34,835 nucleotides of DNA. Source: Candidatus Eiseniibacteriota bacterium (lineage in GTDB: Bacteria; Eisenbacteria; RBG-16-71-46; JAFGJU01). This document shows positions 1 to 8,718 of this stretch, piece after piece. Position 1 is the first letter of the stretch. Every line of letters starts with the position of its first letter. Where the stretch lies: assembly GCA_020349905.1 (NCBI GenBank), contig CP070702.1, forward strand, positions 2,655,695-2,690,529, read 5' to 3'. The notes under the pieces are model-generated. The model saw only the letters and a program-made list of their open reading frames with translations, searched no databases and had not been told where the DNA came from. The position numbers and the translations under genes are program-made.

Positions 1-697
1 CGATGTTGACGACCGTGACGCCCGCGGCACAACTGTTGAGCATGCCCAGGAGCGCGGCCAGGCCTCCGAAGCTGGCCCCGTAGCCCACGCTCGTCGGAAC
101 GGCCACGACCGGCCTGTCAGTCATGCCGGCGATGACGCTCGCCAGGGCTCCCTCCATCCCGGCCACGGCCACTATGGCGTCCGCCTCCCACAATCTTTCT
201 CTGTGCGAGATTATCCTGTGGATTCCGGCCACGCCGACGTCGAAGACACGCTCCACGCTACAACCCATGGCTTCGGCGGTCACGCACGCCTCTTCCGCAA
301 CCGGGATGTCAGACGTACCGGCACACACGACGAGCACCAGGCCCTCTGGAGTCCGGGGGCTGCCTCCCGGGATGAAGATTGCGCGCGCCTGGACGTTGTG
401 TCTCGCCTCGGGAAACTTTCTTGCGAGACGCTCGGCCACCTCGGGTTCGATGCGAGTGGCAAGGACGGGCTCCTTCTTCTCGCGCATCCTCTCCACTATC
501 GACACTATCTGGCTCTCGCTCTTGCCTCCGCAGAACACGACTTCGGGAAACCCGCATCTAAGGCCCCTGTGATGGTCGATGGTGGCTTCGTCCAGCGATT
601 CGAAGGGAAGATGACGGAGTCGGTTCAAGGCCTCCTCCACGCTCAGCTCGCCCGAGCGGACCTTCTCTATTATCTCCCTGATTCTCTCAGGCTGCAT
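1..697 (-). CDS. larB: LarB, nickel-pincer cofactor biosynthesis protein (3'-truncated by window edge)
   Basis: LarB carboxylates and hydrolyses nicotinic acid adenine dinucleotide, the first step to the nickel-pincer nucleotide cofactor of lactate racemase and related enzymes. The frame opens at ATG 697 and runs off the left edge after about 232 codons. The N-terminal helical part (starting MQPERIREII) is followed by a PurE-like domain. The stretch reading VAVPTSVGYGASFGGLAALL and then GMLNSCAAGVTVVNI is the family signature and lies at the truncated end, so only the last residues are missing. The start overlaps the end of dus by 11 bp and a GGGAG lies just upstream, suggesting translational coupling. 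larC and larE are not in the window, so the client enzyme is unknown. Confidence 0.9.
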   Translation of the reverse strand, partial: MQPERIREIIEKVRSGELSVEEALNRLRHLPFESLDEATIDHHRGLRCGFPEVVFCGGKSESQIVSIVERMREKKEPVLATRIEPEVAERLARKFPEARHNVQARAIFIPGGSPRTPEGLVLVVCAGTSDIPVAEEACVTAEAMGCSVERVFDVGVAGIHRIISHRERLWEADAIVAVAGMEGALASVIAGMTDRPVVAVPTSVGYGASFGGLAALLGMLNSCAAGVTVVNI

Positions 698-1757
698 CGC
701 CCACTCCCTTCAGTCTCTCCGCTTCCCCGAGTGAGTCAGCGAAATCCATTACGAGCTGACGCATCTGGCTCCACGATACTGCACGATTCGCCTTCTGCCT
801 CAGCTTGCTGCTTCCCGGGAGACCTTTCGTGTACCAGCCAACGTGTTTTCTCATCGCCACCACCAGGTGCTCCGAGTCGCTCTTCTGCCGCACCAGTGCC
901 ATGTGCCTCAGCAACTGCTCGAGCCGCTCCGAGGTCGAGGGAAGGGGAAGCAGCTCGCCCGTGGAAAGGAAATGTCTGCTCCGCGAGAAGACCCAGGGAT
1001 TCCCCAGGGCACCCCGTCCGATCATGACTGCGTCGCAGCCCGTCTCCTCGAGCATCCTGGCAGCGTCTTCCGGCCCGGTTACGTCGCCGTTCCCTATAAC
1101 CGGAATGTCCACCGAACTCTTGACGCGGGCTATCACTCCCCAGTCCGCCCTGCCTCCGAACTTCTCCGCCCTCGACCTGGCGTGCACCGCCACCGCCTTC
1201 ACACCGCAGTCCTGGAGCATCTGTGATACCCTGCCAGCGTTCACTGACCTAGGGTCCCAGCCGCTCCTTATCTTGGCGGTGACGGGAACGCTCACGGACG
1301 AGACCACCGCGGACGCGATTTGCCTCAGAAGGGCCAGATTGTTGAGAAGAGCGCAGCCTGCCTGTCTTCCCACGACCTTCCTGGCCGGGCAGCCGAAATT
1401 GAGGTCTATGAGGTCCGGAGATAGAGCCGCCGCTCTCTTGGCTGCCGCTGCCATGGTGCGGGGGTCCGAACCGAAAAGCTGAACGGCCAGAGGTCTCTCC
1501 GCCTCCGAAAACGAAAGCAGGGCCATCGTGCGGTCGTTTCCTCTCACCAAGCCGTCGGCGCTCACCATCTCGGTGTAGGCCAGCGAGGCGCCCTTCTCCT
1601 TGCAGATAAGTCTGAAGCTGCTGTCGGCGATGCCGGCCATGGGGGCGAGCACGAGCTTGGAGTCCAGAAGCACTCCACCCATGCTCGGGCCGCTGCTCCC
1701 AGGACCGAGCCCCGGGAAGCTCTCCTTTGAGAAGTCTCCTCTCGCGCGGGATTCCAA
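687..1757 (-). CDS. dusB: tRNA-dihydrouridine synthase (DusB/NifR3 family)
   Basis: FMN-dependent reduction of uridines to dihydrouridine in tRNA. The protein has the TIM-barrel Dus signature: APMAGI near residue 38, a substrate-side YTEMVSA, DLNFGCPARKVVGRQAG with the catalytic-loop Cys, AKIRSGWD, VHARSRAEKFGG, IGNGDV and IGRGALGNPW in the FMN-phosphate region. The TTG at 1757 has an AAGGTG about six bases upstream; an internal ATG at 1682 (MGGVLLDSKLVLAPMAG) gives a more usual Dus N-terminus, so the first 25 residues are uncertain. It sits between the HAD phosphatase (25 bp upstream) and larB (11-bp overlap) in one minus-strand run. Assignment to DusB rather than DusA or DusC rests on the NifR3-like motifs. 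Confidence 0.92.
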   Translation of the reverse strand: MESRARGDFSKESFPGLGPGSSGPSMGGVLLDSKLVLAPMAGIADSSFRLICKEKGASLAYTEMVSADGLVRGNDRTMALLSFSEAERPLAVQLFGSDPRTMAAAAKRAAALSPDLIDLNFGCPARKVVGRQAGCALLNNLALLRQIASAVVSSVSVPVTAKIRSGWDPRSVNAGRVSQMLQDCGVKAVAVHARSRAEKFGGRADWGVIARVKSSVDIPVIGNGDVTGPEDAARMLEETGCDAVMIGRGALGNPWVFSRSRHFLSTGELLPLPSTSERLEQLLRHMALVRQKSDSEHLVVAMRKHVGWYTKGLPGSSKLRQKANRAVSWSQMRQLVMDFADSLGEAERLKGVGDAA

Positions 1758-1782
1758 AACAACACCTTCGGGCCGGCCTGCG

Positions 1783-2496
1783 TCAGGCCAGCTCCTCTTG
1801 AAGCCGTTCCCTCACGTCCCGGAAGTCATCGACCTCCACGCACGGGGCGCGCAGGGACTTACAGAGCGCCGCAAGTCCCTTCTTGGCCAGGACGAGGTCG
1901 GCGTCCTCCAGGGCGCACCTGTCCGAGTAGCCGTCACCCACAAAGACGACTCTGCCGAACAACCTCTTATACTCCAGTACGTGGTATCCCTTACAGTTTC
2001 CACAGCTTCCACATCCGTGCTCGAAATAGGGAAACTCAGGTTCTATCCCTCCGTCAATGAACCTCAGACGATTCGCATAGACGGGCAGCCTCGCCAGGCC
2101 GAATTTCTTCAGGAACTGCCGGATGTAGAAATCGAGGCCGTCGCTCACAACCGCCAGCGGGATTCTGTTCTCTTCACACCAGCTCACGAAGCCGGGAAAG
2201 TGCTCGTCTATTTCGAAGCCGCCGGCGAGCGAGACGACCTCTTCCCGGGATACGCGTGTCATCCGGCACTCGCTGACCAGGCAATCCCGGGAACCTATGT
2301 CCCCCCTCTTCCAGGCCTCTATCAATTCTTCCCACTCCGGCCCGCCGGCGTAGGTCCTGAAGAGGGTGCTGCCGACGTCGGCCTTCGATATGGTTCCGTC
2401 GAAGTCGCACAGCACGGCGAAGGGTACGTTGTCTCTGATTCGTCTGAAACGATCAGGAATCTGGTAGGACACCTGTGGGCCTGCCTCCCAACACAC
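1783..2496 (-). CDS. HAD-superfamily phosphatase, MtnX/phosphoserine-phosphatase-like
   Basis: A 237-residue HAD-IB phosphatase. Motif I is DFDGTI near residue 31 with the nucleophile Asp, motif II is VVSDGLD, and motif IV is VFVGDGYSDRCA. The segment HGCGSCGNCKG, near residue 160, is typical of the subgroup that includes 2-hydroxy-3-keto-5-methylthiopentenyl-1-phosphate phosphatase (MtnX). Genes of the methionine salvage pathway are not nearby, so the substrate remains open; a phosphoserine or other small phosphomonoester is equally possible. The start is GTG at 2496, 15 bp after the ctpA stop. No strong ribosome-binding site precedes it, and another GTG eight codons further in is possible. 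The Cys cluster could bind a metal, but that is inference. Confidence 0.8.
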   Translation of the reverse strand: MCWEAGPQVSYQIPDRFRRIRDNVPFAVLCDFDGTISKADVGSTLFRTYAGGPEWEELIEAWKRGDIGSRDCLVSECRMTRVSREEVVSLAGGFEIDEHFPGFVSWCEENRIPLAVVSDGLDFYIRQFLKKFGLARLPVYANRLRFIDGGIEPEFPYFEHGCGSCGNCKGYHVLEYKRLFGRVVFVGDGYSDRCALEDADLVLAKKGLAALCKSLRAPCVEVDDFRDVRERLQEELA

Positions 2497-2511
2497 CGGC
2501 TCTAACCGGTA

Positions 2512-4137
2512 TCACTGCTTGGCCGGTGCCTCGGCACGAGAGGGCGGCGCGGAGGAACTTTCCGTTGAAGCGGACATCGCCTCTGCCACCTGGAAGAGCT
2601 CCTGCTTCGAGCGGGACTGGCGCAGCATGTCCAGCGCCGCCTGCACCTGCGGGTCGCCCTGGATGTAGACCTTGAACTGGGCCTCGTCGCCGGCCAGCTC
2701 CCCGACGACTTCCCGCTTTATTGCCCGTTCGATGTACTCCAGGTCGTCCCGGAACTCCGCCTCGCCGTAGGCGAAATCCTGCTCCGCGAGGAAGTCGGCG
2801 AAATCGTCCACGACTGCCGGGAAGACCTCGAACCCGTCTGCCGTCAGTTGGCCGTCACCCTCGATGAAATCCACGGCAAACTTGTAGAACAGCAGACCCC
2901 GCTCCAATCTCTCTGCGATGGCCGAGAGCGTAGGATACTTGATCTCGACGTCGGGCGTTACTCCGCCTCCCCCGTAGACTATCCTGCCTCCGGAGGTTCT
3001 GAATTCGGGCCTCTCCTCCTCTTCCTCTTCGGGCGGCCCTATCTTTATGTCTGCCGAGCTGCGAACACGCCGTCTCTGGGACTCCGCATGTATGCAGCGC
3101 CCACTCGGTGTGTAGTACGTTGCGGTGGTGAGTTTGAGAGCGGCTCCGTTTCTCAGGGGAAACACGCTCTGAACTGACCCCTTGCCGAAAGTCCTCTCTC
3201 CCACAAGCACGCCCAGGTCCAAGTCCTGTATGGCCCCGGCCACGATTTCCGAGGCACTGGCACTTCCACCGTCGATGAGTACTACGATGGGATAATCGTC
3301 GTGCACCCTGACCGATTTAGAGTAGTAATTGGCGTTCTGCATGCGGACGCGGCCCCTGGTGTAGACGACCAGCGAGTCCTTCGGGACGAAGCTCTCCGCG
3401 ACCGACACCGCCTCTCCCAGAAGCCCGCCGGGGTTGCGCCTAAGGTCCACTATCAACCCGCGTATTCCCTGTCTCTCCAGCTCGACCAGGACGTTCTCCA
3501 AACTCACCGGCGTCGTCTCGGAAAAGCGGGACACCCTCACGAATCCGATGCTGTCCGCGGTCGCGAACGAATACGGGATGCTCTTTACTTCGATGACCTC
3601 TCGCGTGAGGTCGAATTCCAGGGGTTTCTCGATTCCCTCTCTGAGAACCGTCAGCACCACGTTGGTACCTTCGGGCCCGCGCATCTTCGACACGGCCTCG
3701 TCGAGAGTCATCCCATCAGTGGATTCGCCGTCTATCTCCACGACCCTGTCTAGGCTTCTGAGCCCCATCCTGCTCGCGGGCGTTCCCTCCATCGGAGAGA
3801 CTACCGTGAGAAAACCGTCTCTGACGCCGATGACTATGCCAAGCCCACCGTAGCTTCCATGCGTGTCGATCTTGAGGCTGGTGTAGTCTGCGCTGGACAG
3901 GTATTGAGAGTGAGGGTCAAGGTCACGCAGCATGCCCCTTATGGCATCCTCTATGAGATTGTCGACGTTGACTTCCTCGACGTAGTTGTCCCTGACCTTG
4001 GCAACCACGTCCATGAACTGGCTGAAAAGTCGATACGCGTTGTCCCCGGTGGCCTGGACCCTCCCGGCAAACCAGCCTGCGGCCACGAGCACTATCACAA
4101 GCACTATCACCAAAGAATGTCTGCTACCCCTGGCCAT
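2512..4137 (-). CDS. ctpA: S41 family C-terminal processing protease (CtpA-like)
   Basis: A membrane-anchored tail-specific protease of the periplasm. Residues 8-24 form an N-terminal hydrophobic anchor, a PDZ domain spans about 97-175 (GGLGIVIGVRDG through REG), and the S41 catalytic core follows. GGSASASEI contains the nucleophile (Ser294 by alignment) and FGKGSVQ the general base Lys319 with Gln323. RNPGGLL precedes them as usual. At 541 residues it carries about 130 residues beyond the core; this C-terminal part is helical, rich in acidic residues, and ends in a Ser/Ala/Pro tail. The ATG at 4137 has GAGGGG at good spacing. A 180-bp gap separates it from tmk, so it may have its own transcript. 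Confidence 0.94.
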   Translation of the reverse strand: MARGSRHSLVIVLVIVLVAAGWFAGRVQATGDNAYRLFSQFMDVVAKVRDNYVEEVNVDNLIEDAIRGMLRDLDPHSQYLSSADYTSLKIDTHGSYGGLGIVIGVRDGFLTVVSPMEGTPASRMGLRSLDRVVEIDGESTDGMTLDEAVSKMRGPEGTNVVLTVLREGIEKPLEFDLTREVIEVKSIPYSFATADSIGFVRVSRFSETTPVSLENVLVELERQGIRGLIVDLRRNPGGLLGEAVSVAESFVPKDSLVVYTRGRVRMQNANYYSKSVRVHDDYPIVVLIDGGSASASEIVAGAIQDLDLGVLVGERTFGKGSVQSVFPLRNGAALKLTTATYYTPSGRCIHAESQRRRVRSSADIKIGPPEEEEEERPEFRTSGGRIVYGGGGVTPDVEIKYPTLSAIAERLERGLLFYKFAVDFIEGDGQLTADGFEVFPAVVDDFADFLAEQDFAYGEAEFRDDLEYIERAIKREVVGELAGDEAQFKVYIQGDPQVQAALDMLRQSRSKQELFQVAEAMSASTESSSAPPSRAEAPAKQ

Positions 4138-4191
4138 GGGATCCCCTCGCTTTCAATATGTGAAATCCGCTCAACAGATGGCTCCCGCACC

Positions 4192-4204
4192 GGATACCGT
4201 ATCC
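4192..4204. promoter_or_regulatory. 13-bp palindrome upstream of ctpA
   Basis: GGATAC-C-GTATCC is a perfect inverted repeat in the tmk-ctpA gap, about 55 bp before the ctpA start. It could be an operator, but no clear -35/-10 pair was found next to it, so function is conjecture. The rest of the 180-bp gap shows only a small GC hairpin near 4246-4259 and no gene. Confidence 0.25.
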
Positions 4205-4317
4205 ACAAAGAAATACACCGGCAGGGTCAGTTTTCTCCTCGCAGAGCGCCGCACGGCGCACAGCCGCAATCTGCAACACTGAAACCGGCACCCCGTGTCG
4301 CCGCGCCCGGCTCCGTT

Positions 4318-4971
4318 TCACCGAGACTTCCCGCTTCTCTCTTCGAGCATGCGCGTGATGCGTCCCGATATCTCCGTTGCCAGCTCGGCAGCGGCGCGGG
4401 TCCCGTCAAAGACTTCCACCCTCTCGGGAAACTCCTGTGCCAGGGAGAGGTATCCCTCTCTCACCCTGGAGTGAAAGTCCAGTTCTTCCCGTTCTATCCT
4501 GTCGCGTTCAGCGGCCCCGGCTGCCCCCGCTGACTTCCTCTCCATCCCGACCTCTACGGGAACGTCCAGCAGAACCGTGTAGTCCGGCTGTGTCCCGAAG
4601 GTCGCGATGCGATTCAGTTCCTCTACCCGCGAGGGACCGATCTCTCTGCCGCTTCCCTGGTAGGCAAGACTGGCGTCGGCGAATCTGTCGCATATAACTA
4701 TAGCACCTTCGCGCAGCGCCGGGCGAATCAATTCTTGAACGTTCTGGGCTCGCGCCGCCAGGTAGAGGAAGAGTTCCGTGAGAGGTTCCATAGCTCCCAG
4801 GTCGCGGTCCAGCAGAATCTGCCTTATCCTCTCGCCTATCTCGGTGCCCCCGGGTTCTCGCGTCATCACCACGCGGTGACCGTGCTTCTTCAGTTCATCT
4901 CTGAGCAGCTCGGCCTGGGTGGTCTTTCCGCATCCCTCCACACCCTCGAAGGTCACGAGGAATCCTGGCAT
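4318..4971 (-). CDS. tmk: thymidylate kinase
   Basis: dTMP to dTDP kinase. The P-loop is FEGVEGCGKTTQ at residues 8-19, followed by TREPGGTEIGERIR (the DRX/EPGG dTMP-binding region), CDRFADASLAYQGSGREI, and a lid-like RDRIEREELDFHSRV. The start is ATG 4971, which gives MPGFLVTFEGVEG and 217 residues, the usual Tmk length; a GGGAGG lies six bases upstream. The same frame stays open for another 79 codons to 5208, but that extension is Arg/Pro/Ala-rich, has no Tmk homology by eye, and would overlap the inositol-phosphate synthase tail, so it is excluded. Confidence 0.95.
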   Translation of the reverse strand: MPGFLVTFEGVEGCGKTTQAELLRDELKKHGHRVVMTREPGGTEIGERIRQILLDRDLGAMEPLTELFLYLAARAQNVQELIRPALREGAIVICDRFADASLAYQGSGREIGPSRVEELNRIATFGTQPDYTVLLDVPVEVGMERKSAGAAGAAERDRIEREELDFHSRVREGYLSLAQEFPERVEVFDGTRAAAELATEISGRITRMLEERSGKSR

Positions 4972-5077
4972 GAACGCCTCCCTGCTGCGGGGCTTGCGTG
5001 AAACTCTTACGTATGAGGAGCGCGTGTTTTGCTCGCGGGGAAACAGGAGAACTGCCGGCGGCCCCGCCCCACGAGGC

Positions 5078-6316
5078 CTAACCTTTGCGCGTGGCCCTGC
5101 CCCTTCGGGTCTTGTGGCTGCGTGTGGCTCCGGTCCGGCGCGCAGTTCTGCTGCTGCTTTTTGCGCGGGCTCTGCGTGCATGTCCGCTACCCGGCGCGGC
5201 TTTGGCACTGCGTGCGGCTTGAGCTCTATGTCTGGGGCTCTTCTTCCCGTATTTCAATATGAAATCCTCTACCAGCTTGCGAGCCTCTTCGTCGGTGAAC
5301 TGGACCGGGGGAGATTTCTTGAAATAGGCGGACGGTCCGACGAGAGCTCCAGACAGGCCGGCGTTCATGGCCAGCTTGCAGCAACGCACCGCATCGATGA
5401 TGACACCGGCGGAATTGGGGGAATCCCAGACTTCGAGTTTCAGCTCTATGTTGAGCGGCACGTCCCCGAACGTTCTCCCTTCCAGCCGTATGTGCGCCCA
5501 CTTTCTGTCGTCGAGCCACTCCACGTAGTCGCTGGGTCCCACGTGGACGTTCCGGGAACCTATGTCGTAGTCCAGCATCGAGGTCACCGCCGTGGTCTTG
5601 GAGACCTTCTTGGATTCGAGCCTGGAGCGCTCGAGCATGTTCAGGAAGTCGGTGTTGCCGCCCACGTTTAGCTGCATTGTCTTCTCAAGCTTCACGCCGC
5701 GGTCCGCAAAGAGCCTGGCGAGTACCCGATGCACTATGGTGGCACCCACCTGAGATTTTATGTCGTCCCCGATAACGGGAAGATCCCTCATCTCGAAGCG
5801 CTTCTGCCAGTAGCGCTCCCTCGCAATGAACACGGGTATCGCGTTCACGAAGCCGCAGCCGGCTTCTAGAACCTGTTCCACGTACCACTTGGTGGCCTCT
5901 TCGCTGCCGACCGGAAGGTAGTTGACCACGACGTCGGTCCCCGTGTCCTTCAGGAGTCCCACGATGTCTGCGGTGGAACCCGGAGCTTTCTGGATTATCC
6001 TGGAGAGGTATTCGCCGAGCCCGTCGTGGGTCATCCCCCTCGCCACGGTCACGCCCGAGCGCGGGACGCTGCAGAACTTGAACGTGTTGTTGGGCCAGAC
6101 GAAGATGGCCTCGCTTAGGTCTTTTCCTACTTTGTTCCTGTCGATGTCGATTGCGGCGCTGAACTCTATGTCCCTGACGTGGTAACCGCCGAGGTTGACG
6201 TGCATGAGCCCGGGAACAAACTCGTTTTCCTTCGCCTTCCTGTAATAGTGAACACCCTGGACAAACGAAGAAGCACAATTGCCAACTCCTATGATGGCGA
6301 CTCTCACTTTGGACAT
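5078..6316 (-). CDS. ino1: myo-inositol-1-phosphate synthase with a basic C-terminal tail
   Basis: NAD-dependent isomerisation of glucose-6-phosphate to L-myo-inositol-1-phosphate. The Rossmann motif [12 protein letters not shown] is at residues 10-21, the conserved LNVGGNTDF at 216-224, SKKVSKT at 235-241, and [16 protein letters not shown] at 297-312. The enzyme core ends around residue 357. Residues 358-412 are an added tail almost entirely of Arg, Lys, Ala, Ser and Gly, resembling histone-H1-like basic tails. ATG 6316 has GGAGG at five bases. The next gene in the same direction upstream is a CDP-alcohol phosphatidyltransferase, 23 bp away, which points to inositol phospholipid synthesis. 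Confidence 0.93.
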   Translation of the reverse strand: MSKVRVAIIGVGNCASSFVQGVHYYRKAKENEFVPGLMHVNLGGYHVRDIEFSAAIDIDRNKVGKDLSEAIFVWPNNTFKFCSVPRSGVTVARGMTHDGLGEYLSRIIQKAPGSTADIVGLLKDTGTDVVVNYLPVGSEEATKWYVEQVLEAGCGFVNAIPVFIARERYWQKRFEMRDLPVIGDDIKSQVGATIVHRVLARLFADRGVKLEKTMQLNVGGNTDFLNMLERSRLESKKVSKTTAVTSMLDYDIGSRNVHVGPSDYVEWLDDRKWAHIRLEGRTFGDVPLNIELKLEVWDSPNSAGVIIDAVRCCKLAMNAGLSGALVGPSAYFKKSPPVQFTDEEARKLVEDFILKYGKKSPRHRAQAARSAKAAPGSGHARRARAKSSSRTARRTGATRSHKTRRGRATRKG

Positions 6317-6339
6317 CTGGGCCTCCGTTAGGTCAGCTG

Positions 6340-6978
6340 CTATTCTGCTTCTCCCACACCTGGCTTGTCCTCGGAGCCAGAGAGTCGCTCAGGGTCCGGG
6401 TCCTTGAGGACTTTCATCGCGAACCTGATCCTCTGGAGCGCCGTGAGATGTGAGAGGATAGCTATCAGCCAGAGGGCAATGTTGAGACCGATTTCTCCCA
6501 CAACACCGCCGACGGCCAGTACGATAACACGATCCTGTCTCTCGAGCAAACCCACTCGGCATTCTCGTCCCAGCCCCTCCAGCCTGGCTCGCATGTAACT
6601 TACGAGGAAGGCCCCGCTCATCGCGACGAACACGAGGAGGGCGAGGGAATGGGACTCCGAGCGAAGGTAATGCACCAAAAGACCCAAAAATATAACAGCT
6701 TCGCAGTACCTGTCAACTGCGGAGTCTATGAACGCGCCTGCCCGGCTCACCCGGCCAGCCAGCCTGGCCACCGTACCGTCTGCGCTGTCGAGTATTCCGG
6801 ACACGAGCACCGCGATGGCAGCAAGCCGGAGGTGACCCAAAGCAAAGAGGGCGCCGGCTCCGGCAGCAGTCAGAAGACCCAGCAGCGTCAGGGTCTCAGC
6901 AGTCGCCCCCAGTCTCATGAGCCCCCTGGCCAGGGGCACCACCAGAATCTTCCCCTTTTCCTTGAGAAGTGAGTTCAT
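6340..6978 (-). CDS. CDP-alcohol phosphatidyltransferase (candidate phosphatidylinositol-phosphate synthase)
   Basis: An integral membrane enzyme of 212 residues with several hydrophobic segments. The family signature D-G-x2-A-R-x8-G-x3-D-x3-D is present as DGTVAR followed by GAFIDSAVD, around residues 66-87; the Asp residues bind the metal and CDP-diacylglycerol. Members make phosphatidylglycerol phosphate, phosphatidylserine, or phosphatidylinositol phosphate. Immediate linkage to inositol-1-phosphate synthase suggests transfer of phosphatidyl to inositol-1-phosphate. That substrate is inferred from context alone. The start ATG 6978 has no strong ribosome-binding site. The C-terminal 20 residues are charged and probably cytosolic. 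Confidence 0.85.
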   Translation of the reverse strand: MNSLLKEKGKILVVPLARGLMRLGATAETLTLLGLLTAAGAGALFALGHLRLAAIAVLVSGILDSADGTVARLAGRVSRAGAFIDSAVDRYCEAVIFLGLLVHYLRSESHSLALLVFVAMSGAFLVSYMRARLEGLGRECRVGLLERQDRVIVLAVGGVVGEIGLNIALWLIAILSHLTALQRIRFAMKVLKDPDPERLSGSEDKPGVGEAE

Positions 6979-7038
6979 AGAGAAACCAGTTCACGCTCCC
7001 GGTTCGGAGAGGTGTTGTTTCCTGTCGTTGCCGCGTCC

Positions 7039-7725
7039 TCAAGAGCTCTTTCCCTCGACGACCAGAACGAACTCGCCCTGCATCTTCTTGTCAGCCAGCA
7101 GCCCGGTTGCCTCGGAGAGCCTGGTTCGAATGATCTCCTCGAAGCGCTTGGTAAGTTCCCGGCAGATGGTTATCCTCCTGTCGCCTAAGCACTCCAGCAT
7201 GGCGGAAATCGTCGAACCCACTCTGTGAGGCGACTCGAAGAAGACCATCGTGCGTTCCTCAAGCGCAAGCGCGCGAAGCCGGGCCGACCTCTTTCCCTTC
7301 TTCCTGGAGAGGAAGCCTTCGAACGCGAAGGAGTGCGTCGGAAGTCCGGAGGTCTGAAGCGCACAGATGACTGACGAGGGGCCCGGAATCGGGATCACGT
7401 CTATGTCCTCTTCTATCGCGAGCTTGACGAGTAGAAACCCGGGGTCAGAAATCCCCGGGCTGCCCGCGTCGGAAACGAGAGCCGCGCTCTCTCCGGATGC
7501 GATTCGCCTGACAATCGCCGGACCCGCTCTCAGCTTGTTGTGGTCGTGGTAGCTTACGAGGGGCCGGTGTATCTCGTATCTCGTGAGGAGCTTTCGGGTT
7601 CTCCTCGTGTCCTCGGCAGCGATGAAGTCCACTTCTTCCAGAGTGCGCAGGGCTCTGACAGTTATGTCCTCCATGTTGCCTATGGGAGTCGCCACGAGAA
7701 ACAGTCTGCCCTTTGCCTGGGCCAT
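7039..7725 (-). CDS. rsmI: 16S rRNA (cytidine-1402 2'-O)-methyltransferase
   Basis: A SAM-dependent tetrapyrrole-methylase-fold enzyme that methylates C1402 of 16S rRNA. Signature stretches are VATPIGNMEDITVRALRTL and AAEDTRRTRKLL near the N-terminus, LVSDAGSPGISDPG in the middle, IPGPSS, and FEGFLSRKKGKR with the downstream FFESPHR. At 228 residues it is slightly short for RsmI (often 270-290) because the C-terminal HTH-like domain is reduced. ATG 7725 has GGAGG eight bases upstream, and a promoter with TTGACA lies at 7749-7777, predicting a leader of only about 17 nt. It heads the minus-strand run. Confidence 0.95.
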   Translation of the reverse strand: MAQAKGRLFLVATPIGNMEDITVRALRTLEEVDFIAAEDTRRTRKLLTRYEIHRPLVSYHDHNKLRAGPAIVRRIASGESAALVSDAGSPGISDPGFLLVKLAIEEDIDVIPIPGPSSVICALQTSGLPTHSFAFEGFLSRKKGKRSARLRALALEERTMVFFESPHRVGSTISAMLECLGDRRITICRELTKRFEEIIRTRLSEATGLLADKKMQGEFVLVVEGKSS

Positions 7726-7748
7726 GCAGGGAACCTCCGGTTCCGCTC

Positions 7749-7777
7749 AGGGTAGAGCAGGCGGAGACGCGTGTCAA
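7749..7777 (-). promoter_or_regulatory. sigma70-type promoter for rsmI
   Basis: Read on the minus strand: TTGACA (7777-7772), 17-nt spacer, TACCCT (7754-7749). The -35 is perfect and the -10 keeps T, A and the final T. It lies just upstream of rsmI and back to back with the yugP-type promoter at 7866-7894. Confidence 0.6.
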
Positions 7778-7865
7778 GAAGCAGACCCGCCGCTCACTCG
7801 TTGCCAGCGGAAAGCCGCTTCGCGGGCCTTCGCGCCGGGCTGTCCGCGCACGCGGTCTCCAGTTC

Positions 7866-7894
7866 TTGACACGTACCGGGGGCGTTGCTAGATT
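7866..7894 (+). promoter_or_regulatory. sigma70-type promoter for the yugP-like gene
   Basis: TTGACA at 7866-7871, 17-nt spacer, TAGATT at 7889-7894 followed by TG. The predicted start of transcription is near 7901, about 42 nt before the ATG. Confidence 0.7.
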
Positions 7895-7942
7895 TGTGGA
7901 CGCTCCGCGACCTCGCACATCCAGTGGAAAGGAGTTTTGAGA

Positions 7943-8623
7943 ATGCTGTTCTGGGACCCCACGTTCGTTCTTCTCATACCTGCGCTGGCCCTGGCGTTCT
8001 ACGCTCAGTACAAGGTCCGTTCCACTTACCAGCAATTCCTCCGCGTGCCTTCTTCCTCCGGCAGAAAGGGACGGGAAGTTGCCAGCGCAATCTTGAGAAG
8101 GAACAATCTGGGCGACATAAAGATAGAGAGGTCGGAGCGGACCCTCTCGGACCATTACGATCCGCGCGCGAAGGTCCTGAGGCTTTCTCCGGAAGTCTAC
8201 GAGGGCAGCTCCGTGGCCGCCCTCGGGATAGCGGCTCACGAGGCCGGGCACGCGATTCAGGACGGCGCGAGCTACGCGCCGCTGAGGATCAGGCACGGGC
8301 TCTTTCCAGTTGCCAACGTCGGCACGGTGCTGGCCTTTCCGCTTTTCTTGCTGGGTTTCCTCTTCCAGTTCAGAGTACTGATGGACATAGGGATACTCTT
8401 CTTTGCGGGCGCGGTTCTGTTCCAGGTGGTGACACTGCCTGTGGAATTCAACGCTAGCAAGCGTGCCCTCAGCCAGCTGGAGGGCACGGGACTGGTTGAC
8501 GAAAAAGATCTGGCGGGGGGAAGAAAGGTACTGAACGCCGCAGCGCTTACGTACGTTGCGGCCGCGGCGGTGGCCGCAACGCACCTCATAAGGCTTCTGG
8601 TTCTAAGGGGTAGCAGAGAATAG
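7943..8623 (+). CDS. YugP-like zinc metallopeptidase, membrane-embedded
   Basis: A 226-residue membrane protein of the neutral zinc metallopeptidase family PF04298. It opens with a hydrophobic segment (FVLLIPALALAFYAQYKV), then a soluble loop ending in AAHEAGHAIQD, where H99 and H103 with E100 form the HExxH zinc site. Two or three further hydrophobic segments follow. The family's TY-Q-FLRVPSSSG N-terminal region is also recognisable. ATG 7943 is preferred because AAAGGAG lies eight bases upstream; a TTG two codons earlier is in frame but badly spaced. It is a single gene with its own promoter. Physiological substrates of this family are poorly known. Confidence 0.9.
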   Translation: MLFWDPTFVLLIPALALAFYAQYKVRSTYQQFLRVPSSSGRKGREVASAILRRNNLGDIKIERSERTLSDHYDPRAKVLRLSPEVYEGSSVAALGIAAHEAGHAIQDGASYAPLRIRHGLFPVANVGTVLAFPLFLLGFLFQFRVLMDIGILFFAGAVLFQVVTLPVEFNASKRALSQLEGTGLVDEKDLAGGRKVLNAAALTYVAAAAVAATHLIRLLVLRGSRE

Positions 8624-8650
8624 GGCAGCTGCCGTGCCAGCGGAGCTGCC
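8624..8650. terminator. hairpin between convergent yugP-like gene and hup
   Basis: GGCAGCT (8624-8630) and AGCTGCC (8644-8650) form a 7-bp stem directly after the yugP-like stop. No T-run follows on either strand, so it would be a weak or Rho-assisted terminator at best. Confidence 0.3.
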
Positions 8651-8718
8651 AGCATAGCACCGCGGCCCATCAGGATATCGCGAGCTTGCTCCTGCGCGTT
8701 CGGGGCGCTCGACCCGAG

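Noticed and set aside
203..1027. Long plus-strand frames opposite larB and dus
   Set aside because: They are antisense shadows of high-GC genes; the minus-strand frames carry clear family motifs.
4972..5208. 79-codon N-terminal extension of thymidylate kinase
   Set aside because: It is Arg/Pro/Ala-rich, lacks family similarity, overlaps the inositol-phosphate synthase tail, and ATG 4971 has a good ribosome-binding site.
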